Positions 43,454-51,287 of a DNA stretch of 64,000 nucleotides are shown one piece after another (positions within the stretch are counted from its first letter, which is position 1; every line of letters starts with the position of its first letter). The position numbers were made by a program, and so were the translations under genes. Under the pieces are notes generated by a model. The model made no database searches. It was not told the DNA's origin and was given only the letters and a program-made list of their open reading frames with translations. The DNA is taken from NCBI RefSeq assembly GCF_000313755.1, contig NZ_AMZB01000121.1, forward strand, positions 227,037-291,036. Direction: 5' to 3'. This DNA comes from Pseudomonas nitroreducens TX1 (GTDB lineage: Bacteria; Pseudomonadota; Gammaproteobacteria; Pseudomonadales; Pseudomonadaceae).

Positions 43454-43969
43454 ATGGGTGAGCACGAGAAGGAAAGGATGTCCGGCTGGGAGCGATCTCT
43501 AGTCGAGGTGATCGAGGCTGAGCTTGCGCATCTGCGCGAGCTCGATGCTGATCAGAGCGGCGATGTTGAGCCCGGTGACGTGGGTAGGGTGCTGAGCAGA
43601 ATCGGTGCCCTGACAGATCTTGCCGAGGTCGATGGGCTGGCGCTGGGGGATGGTGCTAAAGCTAAGCTGGCGCATCTGGACGCTGAAGCGCTGCAGGTCA
43701 TGAGGGACCGGACTGCGCGCACCCACTCCCAAGGACCGGCCGGTGAGGGGCAGCTAGCGGCCGCCAAGGCCCTCTTCGACGCAATTCTCTTGAACCTGCC
43801 TGCCCTCGCCGCCGGCGAGGAAACCGGTTTTGCCATCACGATTTCGAAGCAGGCCTACGAGGACCTGAACCGTCATTGCGGTGATCTCGATGGGTTTAGC
43901 CTGATATTGAGCCTGGTCCGGGTCCAGGACAGTCGCGCGATGCAACTCGCCGGCGACCTCAGAAAGTAG
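43454..43969 (+). CDS. Unknown cytoplasmic protein
   Basis: 171 residues from MGEHEKERMSGWERSLVE; GGAGCC precedes ATG 43454. It is highly helical and acidic with Leu/Ala-rich segments (KAKLAHLDAEALQVMRDRTA). No membrane segment. Neighbours are a repressor upstream and a membrane-protein gene downstream. Family unknown. Confidence 0.6.
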   Translation: MGEHEKERMSGWERSLVEVIEAELAHLRELDADQSGDVEPGDVGRVLSRIGALTDLAEVDGLALGDGAKAKLAHLDAEALQVMRDRTARTHSQGPAGEGQLAAAKALFDAILLNLPALAAGEETGFAITISKQAYEDLNRHCGDLDGFSLILSLVRVQDSRAMQLAGDLRK

Positions 43970-44045
43970 ACCCCGGCTGTTGGGGGCTGCACATGGGAAC
44001 GCTGCGGTAGCCTGTATTCATGCGTCGGACTGGGATGAAAGAGCA

Positions 44046-44795
44046 ATGAAACTGAAGTTGATTGTCGAAAAGGAAGCATTGCGCGCGGAGGCCCTGTTGG
44101 CGGACTACTTGGGGCTGTCAGCTGGCAGCATCGATCTCGCAGACTTCGAGGTCGATTACATGAAACGCGCTACTCCGGAGCTGAAGCGCTGCGTCCGACT
44201 GATCCAGGACCTGGCTGTCTCCGAGGTTTCAAAAACCGTTGCGCACAATCTGGGTGAGGCCGTCGATACCCTGGCCATGTTGGTGCGGGCACCACAGATG
44301 GCACGCCCCATCCGTATCTTGTGGGATCTGGAGGAGGGCATTCGCCGCACCCCGGTGAACGTGGTGCGCCACCTGATGGCGGTAGCAGGAGCAGTTGCCC
44401 TTGGAGTGTGGGGGACTGTCGAGAAAGGAGGGGCCGTCGACCTCGGCCTGGGGGTGGGGGCACTGCTGTTGATGCTGTCGTTCGCCTGCAGCTTGAGCCA
44501 CGTCCGTGATCCTGGCCATGGGGTGGTGATCGGCCTCTTTGCTACCTGCACCATCGGCGCAGTCGTCCTGTTCGCGAAGGGTGTGCTGATCGCCTTCCTA
44601 GTGTTCGCAGTGGCTGCAGCAGGTTTCTTCCTCCGCGACTTCGCACAGTGGGTTGGTAGTGCAAAGCCCGCACTAGGAACCCATCACCACCACGAGCCCG
44701 TTGGTGCGGGGGATTTCACCTTCGAGGAGATGTACGACATGAGTGGCGCTCCCGGCCCGTCGCTCACTGGGTACGATAAGGGCGACAACGAGTGA
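44046..44795 (+). CDS. Membrane protein, paralogue of the 53414 gene
   Basis: 249 residues from MKLKLIVEKEALRAE. The cytoplasmic N-terminal domain (about 1-105) includes an amphipathic segment ELKRCVRLIQDLAVS. Four hydrophobic helices occupy about 110-205 (AVAGAVALGVW, GVGALLLMLSFAC, GVVIGLFATCTIGAVVLF, LIAFLVFAVAAAGFFL), and the C-terminal tail is His-rich (HHHHEP) and acidic. The protein at 53414-54163 has the same length and conserved EA..AEAL...YLG, KRC(V)..IQDLA and WxxEE segments, so they are duplicates. Function unknown. Confidence 0.7.
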   Translation: MKLKLIVEKEALRAEALLADYLGLSAGSIDLADFEVDYMKRATPELKRCVRLIQDLAVSEVSKTVAHNLGEAVDTLAMLVRAPQMARPIRILWDLEEGIRRTPVNVVRHLMAVAGAVALGVWGTVEKGGAVDLGLGVGALLLMLSFACSLSHVRDPGHGVVIGLFATCTIGAVVLFAKGVLIAFLVFAVAAAGFFLRDFAQWVGSAKPALGTHHHHEPVGAGDFTFEEMYDMSGAPGPSLTGYDKGDNE

Positions 44796-44861
44796 TAGGG
44801 GGCCGCAGCCACGTTCGTGACCATGTGAAGCCTCTACCGAAGGCATAGGAGCAAGTACAGG

Positions 44862-45401
44862 ATGAATGGAGTCAACCGAGGTATTCAACTGCGCAGACTG
44901 ATCATCTGCGTGATGACAAGTGCGGTGCTAGGTGCACCAGGCCTGGCGGTCGCCGGGAAGCTGGGCAAAGCAGTAGGTTCTGTCGCCGGCAGTGCAGGTG
45001 GGGAGGCGGTGGGAGGTGTCTCTGGCGAGGTCCTTAGGCAGACGCTGGCTGCCAAGGGGATTTCTGAGGACGAATTCTTTGCCATGGCGTTCGAGCGTGG
45101 CATCCCCCGCATAAAGAAAGATCTGCCGATGATGGTTGATCAGGACACTCAATACTACGACGTGACAGGAAGCGGGAGAGAGTGGGGGTACTGGTATCGG
45201 TACCTGCGTTACAGCTCGCTGGATTTTGACCCTGCCGAGTTCAAAAAAGAGATGAGTCCAGAGATCATCGCGCAAGTGTGTTCCAAGCCCCAAATGATCC
45301 GCCCCTTCATGGAGATGGGAGGCGGGTATCAGTACAACTTTGTAGGCCGGGATGGAAAGTTGATCACATCCATCCTGGTAAGACTTCAGGACTGCAGCTG
45401 A
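44862..45401 (+). CDS. Secreted or membrane-anchored unknown protein
   Basis: 179 residues from MNGVNRGIQLRRLIICVM; a signal-like hydrophobic stretch (about 9-27) ends near VAGKLG. A Gly/Ala-rich segment (AGSAGGEAVGGVSGEVL) follows and then a soluble domain with several Tyr and Trp residues (EWGYWYRYLRYSS). Likely periplasmic. Located between two accessory genes on the same strand. Family unknown. Confidence 0.6.
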   Translation: MNGVNRGIQLRRLIICVMTSAVLGAPGLAVAGKLGKAVGSVAGSAGGEAVGGVSGEVLRQTLAAKGISEDEFFAMAFERGIPRIKKDLPMMVDQDTQYYDVTGSGREWGYWYRYLRYSSLDFDPAEFKKEMSPEIIAQVCSKPQMIRPFMEMGGGYQYNFVGRDGKLITSILVRLQDCS

Positions 45402-45595
45402 GTCCCGATTTACCTACAACTCAGTTGCTCGGGGGCTTCTAACGGTCCTTGTGTATAAAACACTGCCAGAAATCCGCATGCTTCTGGGCCGATAGAGGCC
45501 TATTGCCACATTCTCCCGGCACACCTCCATTCCCTCGCCTACCATTTGATGGTGAGACGCTCTGCAAACAAGACGAACAAATGGAGGTGGTCGTT

Positions 45596-46402
45596 ATGGC
45601 GAATTACCTGAGACTGGGGCGCATCGCCCTTTTTGCCGCTGCTGTTGGCCTCGGTGGGTGTGCTTCTCCTCAGCTGCCAAAACTTGATGTTGATTCCATT
45701 GATACAGAGCTAGACGCTTATTCGTGCCCAGCCAAACTGCCCCCTAAAGAGCTGCAGGACTGTCTGGAAGCCTACCATCCAAAAATAGACACACAGGCCA
45801 GCCGTGAGCTGCGCCTCCTTCGAGCGTATCTTCTCTTGGATAGCACTGCGCACTATGGCGCAAGGCGTTTCACCGCGTACTCCGACGCCCCGGCCGACGA
45901 CGCCAATCAGTTGATGGGGGCGATCGCATCATCTGTTGAAGGATTGACCGTGCTTGAAAGCGAACGGACGGAGCCTGCAGGGGATAGTGGAAGCCTCTTT
46001 CGGAGCAAGGTCAGCTATAAGGTCGATAAGGTAGACGTCTTTCTCCGCATCGTGACCACTGTCGATGCGGCAACGAAGCCGGTTGTACGGGGGGTGACAG
46101 GAATGCTCTTCCTCAATAGCACCGTGGACCGCATCAAGAAAGGCGCCAAGCTAGTTCGAGATCTGGGGGTGGACAAACTCTATGCATCCGCTTACCGGGA
46201 TGGAATGGTCCAGCTCCGATATCTTCAAATGGCTAATGTCCCTTACGATACAGCGCGAGCTGAAATTCTCGCCCGCCTGAACACATCCTGTTTGGCACTC
46301 GCTGCTCTGGCAAAACGTACCGAGCACTCCTGTGGCAAGACGGTGGTGGCAGCAGGGGCTGCTGCAGGAGCGGCTGCTACGCCTGTTGGGGTAGCACTTT
46401 AG
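45596..46402 (+). CDS. Lipoprotein, unknown
   Basis: 268 residues from MANYLRLGRIALFAAAVG; GGAGGTGG precedes ATG 45596. A lipobox is visible (VGLGGC). The mature region has two cysteines early (YSCPAKLPPKELQDCLEAY) and a long helical domain. The C-terminus is Ala/Gly-rich (AAGAAAGAAATPVGVA). Same strand as the previous gene. No family recognised. It ends 7 bases before the convergent gene at 46410. Confidence 0.65.
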   Translation: MANYLRLGRIALFAAAVGLGGCASPQLPKLDVDSIDTELDAYSCPAKLPPKELQDCLEAYHPKIDTQASRELRLLRAYLLLDSTAHYGARRFTAYSDAPADDANQLMGAIASSVEGLTVLESERTEPAGDSGSLFRSKVSYKVDKVDVFLRIVTTVDAATKPVVRGVTGMLFLNSTVDRIKKGAKLVRDLGVDKLYASAYRDGMVQLRYLQMANVPYDTARAEILARLNTSCLALAALAKRTEHSCGKTVVAAGAAAGAAATPVGVAL

Positions 46403-46409
46403 ACCTTGG

Positions 46410-47024
46410 TCATGGTGTGGGTGGCGCGAAAGCGGGGATCGTCTTTGCTGCCCACTCGTATCTGGCCTGGTCCACTTTAATTTGGCCTTGGGCGTGCTCA
46501 CCAACGACGCCCAGGACCAGGTCGAAGATGGTGTCCTCGCCCTGGACCATCCTGAATGTGAATCCGTACTCGATCCCATCAGCCGTCGCGGCGGTGTACC
46601 TCTCGTGTTCCAAGCTGGGCACGGCCGCCGGCAGTAGTGCTTGAAGCGAAGCCGCGATCTGGCGAATCGATTCCTGACAGTTCCCATGAGTGAGTTCGAT
46701 CGGTGGGAGCCCGTCATTGGTATGGCCGAGTACGCGCCAGCGGACCCCGCCGTACTCCCCGATCGAGCAGCTGCAGGCCCCGTCCTCGCGCAGTAGCGCG
46801 GAAGTGAGAATCTTCGACTCGTGGTGAGCGAGCATCACGAACGTGTCGCCGCTGTTCTCAGTTTCGATCAGGTGCAGAGGAGGCCCCTCCAACTGCAACT
46901 CATCGTAGTTCGCGACCTGAGCCAAGAGCTGCTCGCTCTGGCGAGTATCGAGCGGGTAGAGCGCCTCGCAATCGTCGTACCGCACACGCAAGCATCGCTG
47001 GACTTCGAATCGAGTGAAGGTCAA
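46410..47024 (-). CDS. Unknown protein, full-length relative of the 53.1 kb fragment
   Basis: 204 residues. The C-terminal third (ADGIEYGFTFRMVQGEDTIF, then VLGVVGEHAQGQIKVDQARY) is clearly related to the protein encoded at 53108-53407. Overall soluble, with two cysteines (GACSCSIGEYGG). It is convergent with the lipoprotein gene. Function unknown; the duplication of this gene alongside the membrane-protein paralogue suggests a shared functional cassette. Confidence 0.65.
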   Translation of the reverse strand: MTFTRFEVQRCLRVRYDDCEALYPLDTRQSEQLLAQVANYDELQLEGPPLHLIETENSGDTFVMLAHHESKILTSALLREDGACSCSIGEYGGVRWRVLGHTNDGLPPIELTHGNCQESIRQIAASLQALLPAAVPSLEHERYTAATADGIEYGFTFRMVQGEDTIFDLVLGVVGEHAQGQIKVDQARYEWAAKTIPAFAPPTP

Positions 47025-47126
47025 TGGCTTTTAAGTCATGGACAGGTTGGTGGCCATCGTGGGTTTCCTCAATGAGTCCTTGTGGATGGGCTCATTTTCG
47101 GCGCCGCTGGAGTGTGCCAACAGCCC

Positions 47127-47372
47127 TTAACCTCGGACCGCAGCTGAAGCTAGCAAGAAAGCAAACATCAGAGCGACCGACTCGACCACGATGCAGAGCG
47201 AGGTCATGAACGCTGTGCTGGTGAACATGGCCAGGCCGATGAATCCCCCCTCGGCTTGAGCGATGGGGATCTGTTTGAGCACCATCTGGATAACCGAAAA
47301 AGCGAAGACCACTGCACCGGCGAAGAGCAACGTGGCCTGGAAAGCAAAGGCAGTACGGGTGTCGTTATTCAT
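47127..47372 (-). CDS. Small two-helix membrane protein
   Basis: 81 residues (MNNDTRTAFAFQATLLFAG). Hydrophobic helices at about 12-32 and 47-72. AGGACGCACC precedes the ATG at 47372. Resembles small plasmid membrane proteins; function unknown. Confidence 0.6.
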   Translation of the reverse strand: MNNDTRTAFAFQATLLFAGAVVFAFSVIQMVLKQIPIAQAEGGFIGLAMFTSTAFMTSLCIVVESVALMFAFLLASAAVRG

Positions 47373-47715
47373 GGTGCGTCCTCTAGGCTAGTGGTGACTC
47401 CGAATCAGCAGAGCATGAGGGCGCAATTCGTTTCAAGCGAAGTACCTGCAGGTACTGCCGGTGGCTCCGATCCCCGGGCCCTGGCACGAGCAGCGCAATT
47501 CCCCCCTAATTGCATTCGTGCTGACCATCGCTTGCTTACGGGCTAACCAGTCCTACTGTAGTCACGACCGGCTGCAATCGATCTTAGCGCAAGCGCTCAA
47601 TCGTATTGCAGCATGCTTAATTCTGACGCTGTATGAAGCTGCCCAGCTGACGCAATCAGCAGGATTATTGTCGTTGTGAACGCAGTCTGACCCGTGTGGG
47701 GAGATCTGCCTGATG
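47373..47715. other. Intergenic stretch without a gene
   Basis: About 340 bases between minus-strand genes. Short frames here lack plausible ribosome sites or composition. Nothing supported was seen. Confidence 0.4.
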
Positions 47716-48624
47716 CTATGAGTCCAGGTCAGACGATAGCTTGCGGATGAAGTCCCGGATCTCGTTTTCGTCGATTTTGTCATTCATCCCTTTGCAGAGT
47801 TTCTCATGGGCGCTGAAGTCATACTTGGGGTGGCCGTTCTGTATGTTGATGATTACTGTCTTGTTAGGGTCATCGCCCTTGGCGGCTTCTTTCGTGATTT
47901 CATCGGTGAACAGTTCCAAACCCTCGAAGTCGGGTTTCGCTGTTGTTTTGCCTTGTAAAAGCGCTTCGAAAAGCGATCGTACATACGCGTTGTAGTTCTG
48001 ATAGTGACGGTTGACGAAGATTGCATCCGGGTTGTCGCCCGTAAGGGATGGAATCGCGTGGCCTATCCACTGGGAGTACGCTCTGGTAGGAGTACCGTGC
48101 ACGTGAGCATAGCTGTCGCCGAAAGCATGAATCAGAAATCCCAATTGCCAGTCAGGCACGTTGGAGCCAGGTGCGACTGCTTCGACGATCTTCTGCTTGA
48201 GCCGGGCACGTCGAATTTCCACCCTGCGCGCGTCGCCGCCGTGCAATGAATGCAGCCCATCAACAACCTGGTGGCGGTATGACCAGAACCCAGGAATGAC
48301 ACCATATACCGAGACGGGCACAGCATTCAGCGACCAGAGCAGTTCGTCTGGTGTTTGGGCGTAGCAGGAAATATTTTCAATTTTCTCGTTGTCGTACCCG
48401 GCTAGGTACGCCACATAGCCGGCGGTGTAGAAATGCCCGTCCTTGTCGTAGAAGGAGCTGTAGGCACCCGAAGTTGTCGGCGACAACCGGTTTGATTCGT
48501 TGCTCGGCTCAGCCCGCACCACAATCATTCTGTGAATCTCAGGCGGTGCCGTCGAGCATCCGGACTGCAGTGCAAAACCGAACAGCACGAGAAAACATTT
48601 TCCCAGCGGGCGAAGTTGATTCAT
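47716..48624 (-). CDS. Lipoprotein, phospholipase-C-like histidine motif
   Basis: 302 residues from MNQLRPLGKCFLVLFGF (AAGGAAG upstream of ATG 48624); lipobox LQSGC. The mature part includes FLIHAFGDSYAHVHGTP, an H-x3-D-x3-H pattern like that of zinc-dependent phospholipase C / S1-P1 nuclease folds, plus W and H residues earlier (GFWSYRHQVVDGLHSLHGGD). An extracytoplasmic hydrolase is possible. Next to the left repeat of the 48.8-53.1 kb island. Confidence 0.6.
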   Translation of the reverse strand: MNQLRPLGKCFLVLFGFALQSGCSTAPPEIHRMIVVRAEPSNESNRLSPTTSGAYSSFYDKDGHFYTAGYVAYLAGYDNEKIENISCYAQTPDELLWSLNAVPVSVYGVIPGFWSYRHQVVDGLHSLHGGDARRVEIRRARLKQKIVEAVAPGSNVPDWQLGFLIHAFGDSYAHVHGTPTRAYSQWIGHAIPSLTGDNPDAIFVNRHYQNYNAYVRSLFEALLQGKTTAKPDFEGLELFTDEITKEAAKGDDPNKTVIINIQNGHPKYDFSAHEKLCKGMNDKIDENEIRDFIRKLSSDLDS

Positions 48625-48764
48625 TACGGCGCTTCCTTGCATTGGGATGTGGGGAGATTCAGAAACACCTTAGCTCAGGTTGGTGGCAAATGGCCCCTAT
48701 CCCCGGACCGGATAGAGCAGCGCTGGAGGAGCGCGTCCATATTCCGTGCGCCTACTCTTGGGGC

Positions 48765-48796
48765 CATGCCGAGATAAAGGGAAAATCAGGACATTC
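48765..48796 (+). repeat. Left copy of the island-flanking direct repeat
   Basis: CATGCCGAGATAAAGG followed by GAAAATCAGGACATTC. The right copy at 53079-53109 differs by one deleted base and one substitution. The two bracket 4.3 kb of accessory DNA holding the regulator-nucleotidyltransferase-PP2C operon. Confidence 0.8.
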
Positions 48797-48846
48797 GTTC
48801 TGTAAATGATGGATTTAGAAAGACTTTTAATGCGACAGGAATGCCC

Positions 48847-49530
48847 TCAGTCCACAGTGACAGCAAAATTGTCGCAGTCCGTCTGCTGCTGGATGTCCGG
48901 TGCGCCTGGCTCTATGCTCAGCACGCTGGCGTCATCGAGGACGCTCTGCAGATCGACACCCGCATGAAGGTGTTCATGCCAGTAACCGTCACTGCAAAGC
49001 AGTATGCGGACATCCCGAGGGAGGTCTGTCGTCAGCCAGTCCGGAGGGCAAAAACGCCTGGCGTTCAGGGAGCGGGTCAGCAGATGCCGAGATTCCTGAA
49101 TCCCCGAGGTTGCCCCCGGCCAGATGGTCTGGTCCTGGACATTATGCGGGCGGGTCAGCCAGTCGATGGCCTCACCGTGTCGCTGGATACCTAATAAACA
49201 ATCGCCAACATGCACGATATGCAGCAACTGATGCTGCAGGTCGATTAGTGCACAGCAATAGCTGGCGATGGCGTGCAGGTGATGATGGCGTAACAGCTGC
49301 TGTTCGGCGCGCATGATGCTGATCAGGCCAGCGGGGTCAAGCTGCTGCGTCGCTCCCATCGCGGCGGCGATTACGGAACGTGACCAGTGTCGGGCGAGTC
49401 CCTGTCCATCGCCTTTCTCAGCAGCATCCACGAGCATGGCCAACACATAGTGATCTTTGCGCCCAATAGCAGCGGCATCGTTGTTGCTTTGTCGTTCCGT
49501 GCCCTGGTGACTGATCCACCCAATCCGCAT
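48847..49530 (-). CDS. PP2C-family protein phosphatase
   Basis: 227 residues. PPM/PP2C motifs are visible in order: QSNNDAA (metal-site Asp, about residue 18), VDAAEKG (Asp 35), HVGDC (about 108-111, the HVGDS motif), LLCSDGYW (about 178-184, Asp 181) and CDNFAVTV (Asp 220). The metal-binding aspartates expected for a manganese/magnesium-dependent Ser/Thr phosphatase are present, although the DGMGG motif is altered to DAAEKG. It is about the minimal size of bacterial PP2C proteins. It starts within the stop of the nucleotidyltransferase gene (TGATG), so the two are translationally coupled. Acting on that partner or its target is an attractive inference. Confidence 0.8.
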   Translation of the reverse strand: MRIGWISHQGTERQSNNDAAAIGRKDHYVLAMLVDAAEKGDGQGLARHWSRSVIAAAMGATQQLDPAGLISIMRAEQQLLRHHHLHAIASYCCALIDLQHQLLHIVHVGDCLLGIQRHGEAIDWLTRPHNVQDQTIWPGATSGIQESRHLLTRSLNARRFCPPDWLTTDLPRDVRILLCSDGYWHEHLHAGVDLQSVLDDASVLSIEPGAPDIQQQTDCDNFAVTVD

Positions 49531-50237
49531 CAGTGGCTTTCTCCTGCTAGAGCTTCCAGGCGTTCGAACAGCAGTTTTTCGCGGTCTGTATCCCCTCTGG
49601 CCTGGCCGCTGACTGCATATTCAAAGTTTCCATCAGATAGCAGTTGACCAATCTCCTGGCGGATGTAGTCGCGCACCTCGTCGACGGCAGATTGGATTTC
49701 GTCTTGTAGTTCCGGCCGCCCGTCAATCAAGTTGAGGATGTCCTCGATGTCGCGACTGGCCAGGGCATCCCCCCGGCCTCGGCCTTTCCAAGCCTCCAGT
49801 TTGGTGGCAACGAAGTAGACGGGGCTGACCAGATTGATAGTGGTTTCTTGGTCTAGATCATACGCCGTAGAGGTGGCCATGGCGTCTTTGTACCAGCGGT
49901 TGCTGAAACCGAGGGAGTCGTCGTCAGGCATGAAGTCAACGCGAAGGTCGCCTAGTTTCATCGCGCAGATGGGGAAGTTCTCGTCCCCTTCTTCTGCACT
50001 AACCCGGAAACCGTGTTCGCGAAGTGTCTCCTGCAATCGGGCAAAGCCAACGGGGCCCATGACATGCACGATCAGATCAACATCATCGGTACTGCGCACT
50101 TGCTCACGGGTGTAGTCGTCGGTCAGCAACAAACCTGTGGTGCAGCCCCCGACAAAGGTCATCTGCTGGCACAGGTCGGGCCCTAACGCTTTGGCTACCA
50201 GGCATAACATGGCCTGAAGGGTATTGAAAACGTTCAT
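49530..50237 (-). CDS. Polymerase-beta-fold nucleotidyltransferase (AbiEii/MenA-like)
   Basis: 235 residues. The nucleotidyltransferase hallmark is clear: MTFVGGCTTGLLL (GG near 30-31), RSTDDVDLIV (DxD at 52/54) and a third acidic residue in LRVDFM (Asp 101). Residues 140-185 (VSPVYFVATKLEAWKGRGRG, then SRDIEDILNLID) match the helical region of AbiEii/MNT-type toxins. Such enzymes add nucleotides to proteins or RNA. It starts inside the previous stop (ATGA at 50234-50237) and ends at the PP2C start. The combination with PP2C is not a standard AbiE or MNT-HEPN arrangement. Confidence 0.82.
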   Translation of the reverse strand: MNVFNTLQAMLCLVAKALGPDLCQQMTFVGGCTTGLLLTDDYTREQVRSTDDVDLIVHVMGPVGFARLQETLREHGFRVSAEEGDENFPICAMKLGDLRVDFMPDDDSLGFSNRWYKDAMATSTAYDLDQETTINLVSPVYFVATKLEAWKGRGRGDALASRDIEDILNLIDGRPELQDEIQSAVDEVRDYIRQEIGQLLSDGNFEYAVSGQARGDTDREKLLFERLEALAGESH

Positions 50238-50878
50238 TGAAATTCCAGGCGCTCTTGCAGCAGGTCCACAGCAATTTTACGTTCGCGGGGCTGGCCCATT
50301 CGAATGGCGTCGACCAGCGCCAACAGGGCGTACATTTCTGGATCTCTTCGAGCCGCATCGGCCGCAGTCTTGAAAAGCGGCTCGACCTTCATTCCCATGG
50401 TGTTGCCACGAGCATACGACCAGACAGGCACGTGCTCGCCGGCACTGATTAGGCTCTTGGCCAGAACTGGGGCGGCAAAGCTGGTCGCAATGCCGCGAGT
50501 CAGTTCCCCGGCTCGGACTGGGAAAACGTATTTCAGGCCGAAAACGATGAACTCAAACAAAGCCACAGTATTCGCTCTAGGGACACCCTGTTTGCGGTCG
50601 GTTTTGGCCAAGCCAATATCCATGCAATGCTTGAGAGAGAGGTTGATCTGCGTCTTGCTAATGCCAGTCTGTAGTTCTAGTGCACGGGCGGTGTAGGGGG
50701 ATAGATTTGTGATGCCCGCTTCAACGTCCAGTCGGTCCTGGTCCGGGGGCAACTGGTCATCACCCAGGTCCTCCCAGTCTTTCCAGTCATGCGGCCAAGT
50801 CGCCATAGCTTTGCCGCGAGATTCATGCCGTTGCAGGCAAACCAGCTTGAGTAGTAAGCCGATGTCTTGACCTTTCAT
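50234..50878 (-). CDS. Winged-helix regulator or antitoxin
   Basis: 214 residues. After an acidic, Trp-rich linker, residues 55-95 (NLSPYTARALELQTGISKTQ, INLSLKHCMDIGLAKTDRKQ) form a helix-turn-helix with a wing. The C-terminal half is mixed helical, ending PRERKIAVDLLQERLEFQ. It is the first gene of a three-gene operon and lies 18 bases downstream of a perfect 24-bp palindrome, so autoregulation is likely. By analogy with toxin-antitoxin loci it may neutralise the nucleotidyltransferase. It is not clearly an AbiEi protein. Confidence 0.7.
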   Translation of the reverse strand: MKGQDIGLLLKLVCLQRHESRGKAMATWPHDWKDWEDLGDDQLPPDQDRLDVEAGITNLSPYTARALELQTGISKTQINLSLKHCMDIGLAKTDRKQGVPRANTVALFEFIVFGLKYVFPVRAGELTRGIATSFAAPVLAKSLISAGEHVPVWSYARGNTMGMKVEPLFKTAADAARRDPEMYALLALVDAIRMGQPRERKIAVDLLQERLEFQ

Positions 50879-50896
50879 GCGATGCCCTATCTAGCC

Positions 50897-50920
50897 GTCC
50901 CGAGTCCCGGGACTCGGGAC
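50897..50920. promoter_or_regulatory. Perfect 24-bp palindrome, operator of the three-gene operon
   Basis: Half-site GTCCCGAGTCCC followed directly by its exact reverse complement. It ends 18 bases upstream of the regulator's ATG (50878). A possible -35 (TTGCAT) lies to the right near 50940-50945 in minus-strand orientation, so a bound protein would block transcription. Confidence 0.8.
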
Positions 50921-51130
50921 AAAAAGAGCATGCAATTCGTAGCGATGCAAGGGTGAAAATGAAAAAATCTTGGGGACGGCCCTGTGCCTACAAACGACCT
51001 CAATGTTGTCGAGCGCCTTGAAGGGGGCGTCTAGGAGGCCGATACGACAGCGCTCCCCGAGGGGCCGACTCTATTCCGCCGCGTCGGCCTGTACTCCCGA
51101 GGTCTACCGTTTCTAGACGCTTTGGGAAAA

Positions 51131-51178
51131 GAATGTCTTACGGGCGAAGTGAGTGAATTGTCCCCTTATCCTGGCTTG
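51131..51178 (-). repeat. Degenerate inverted relative of the island repeat
   Basis: On the minus strand GCCAGGATAAGGGGACAATTC resembles the flanking repeat, and GACATTC lies further on. It lies just beyond the operon. The match is imperfect and was judged by eye. Confidence 0.3.
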
Positions 51179-51287
51179 GCCATCTGAACGGTATCACGGC
51201 ACTACTTGCGCCTCATCGAACTCTGTGGAATTGCGGCATGCCCCAAGCCAAGCTCCAGTCACGTGCTCGACACCCATTCCATCTTGC

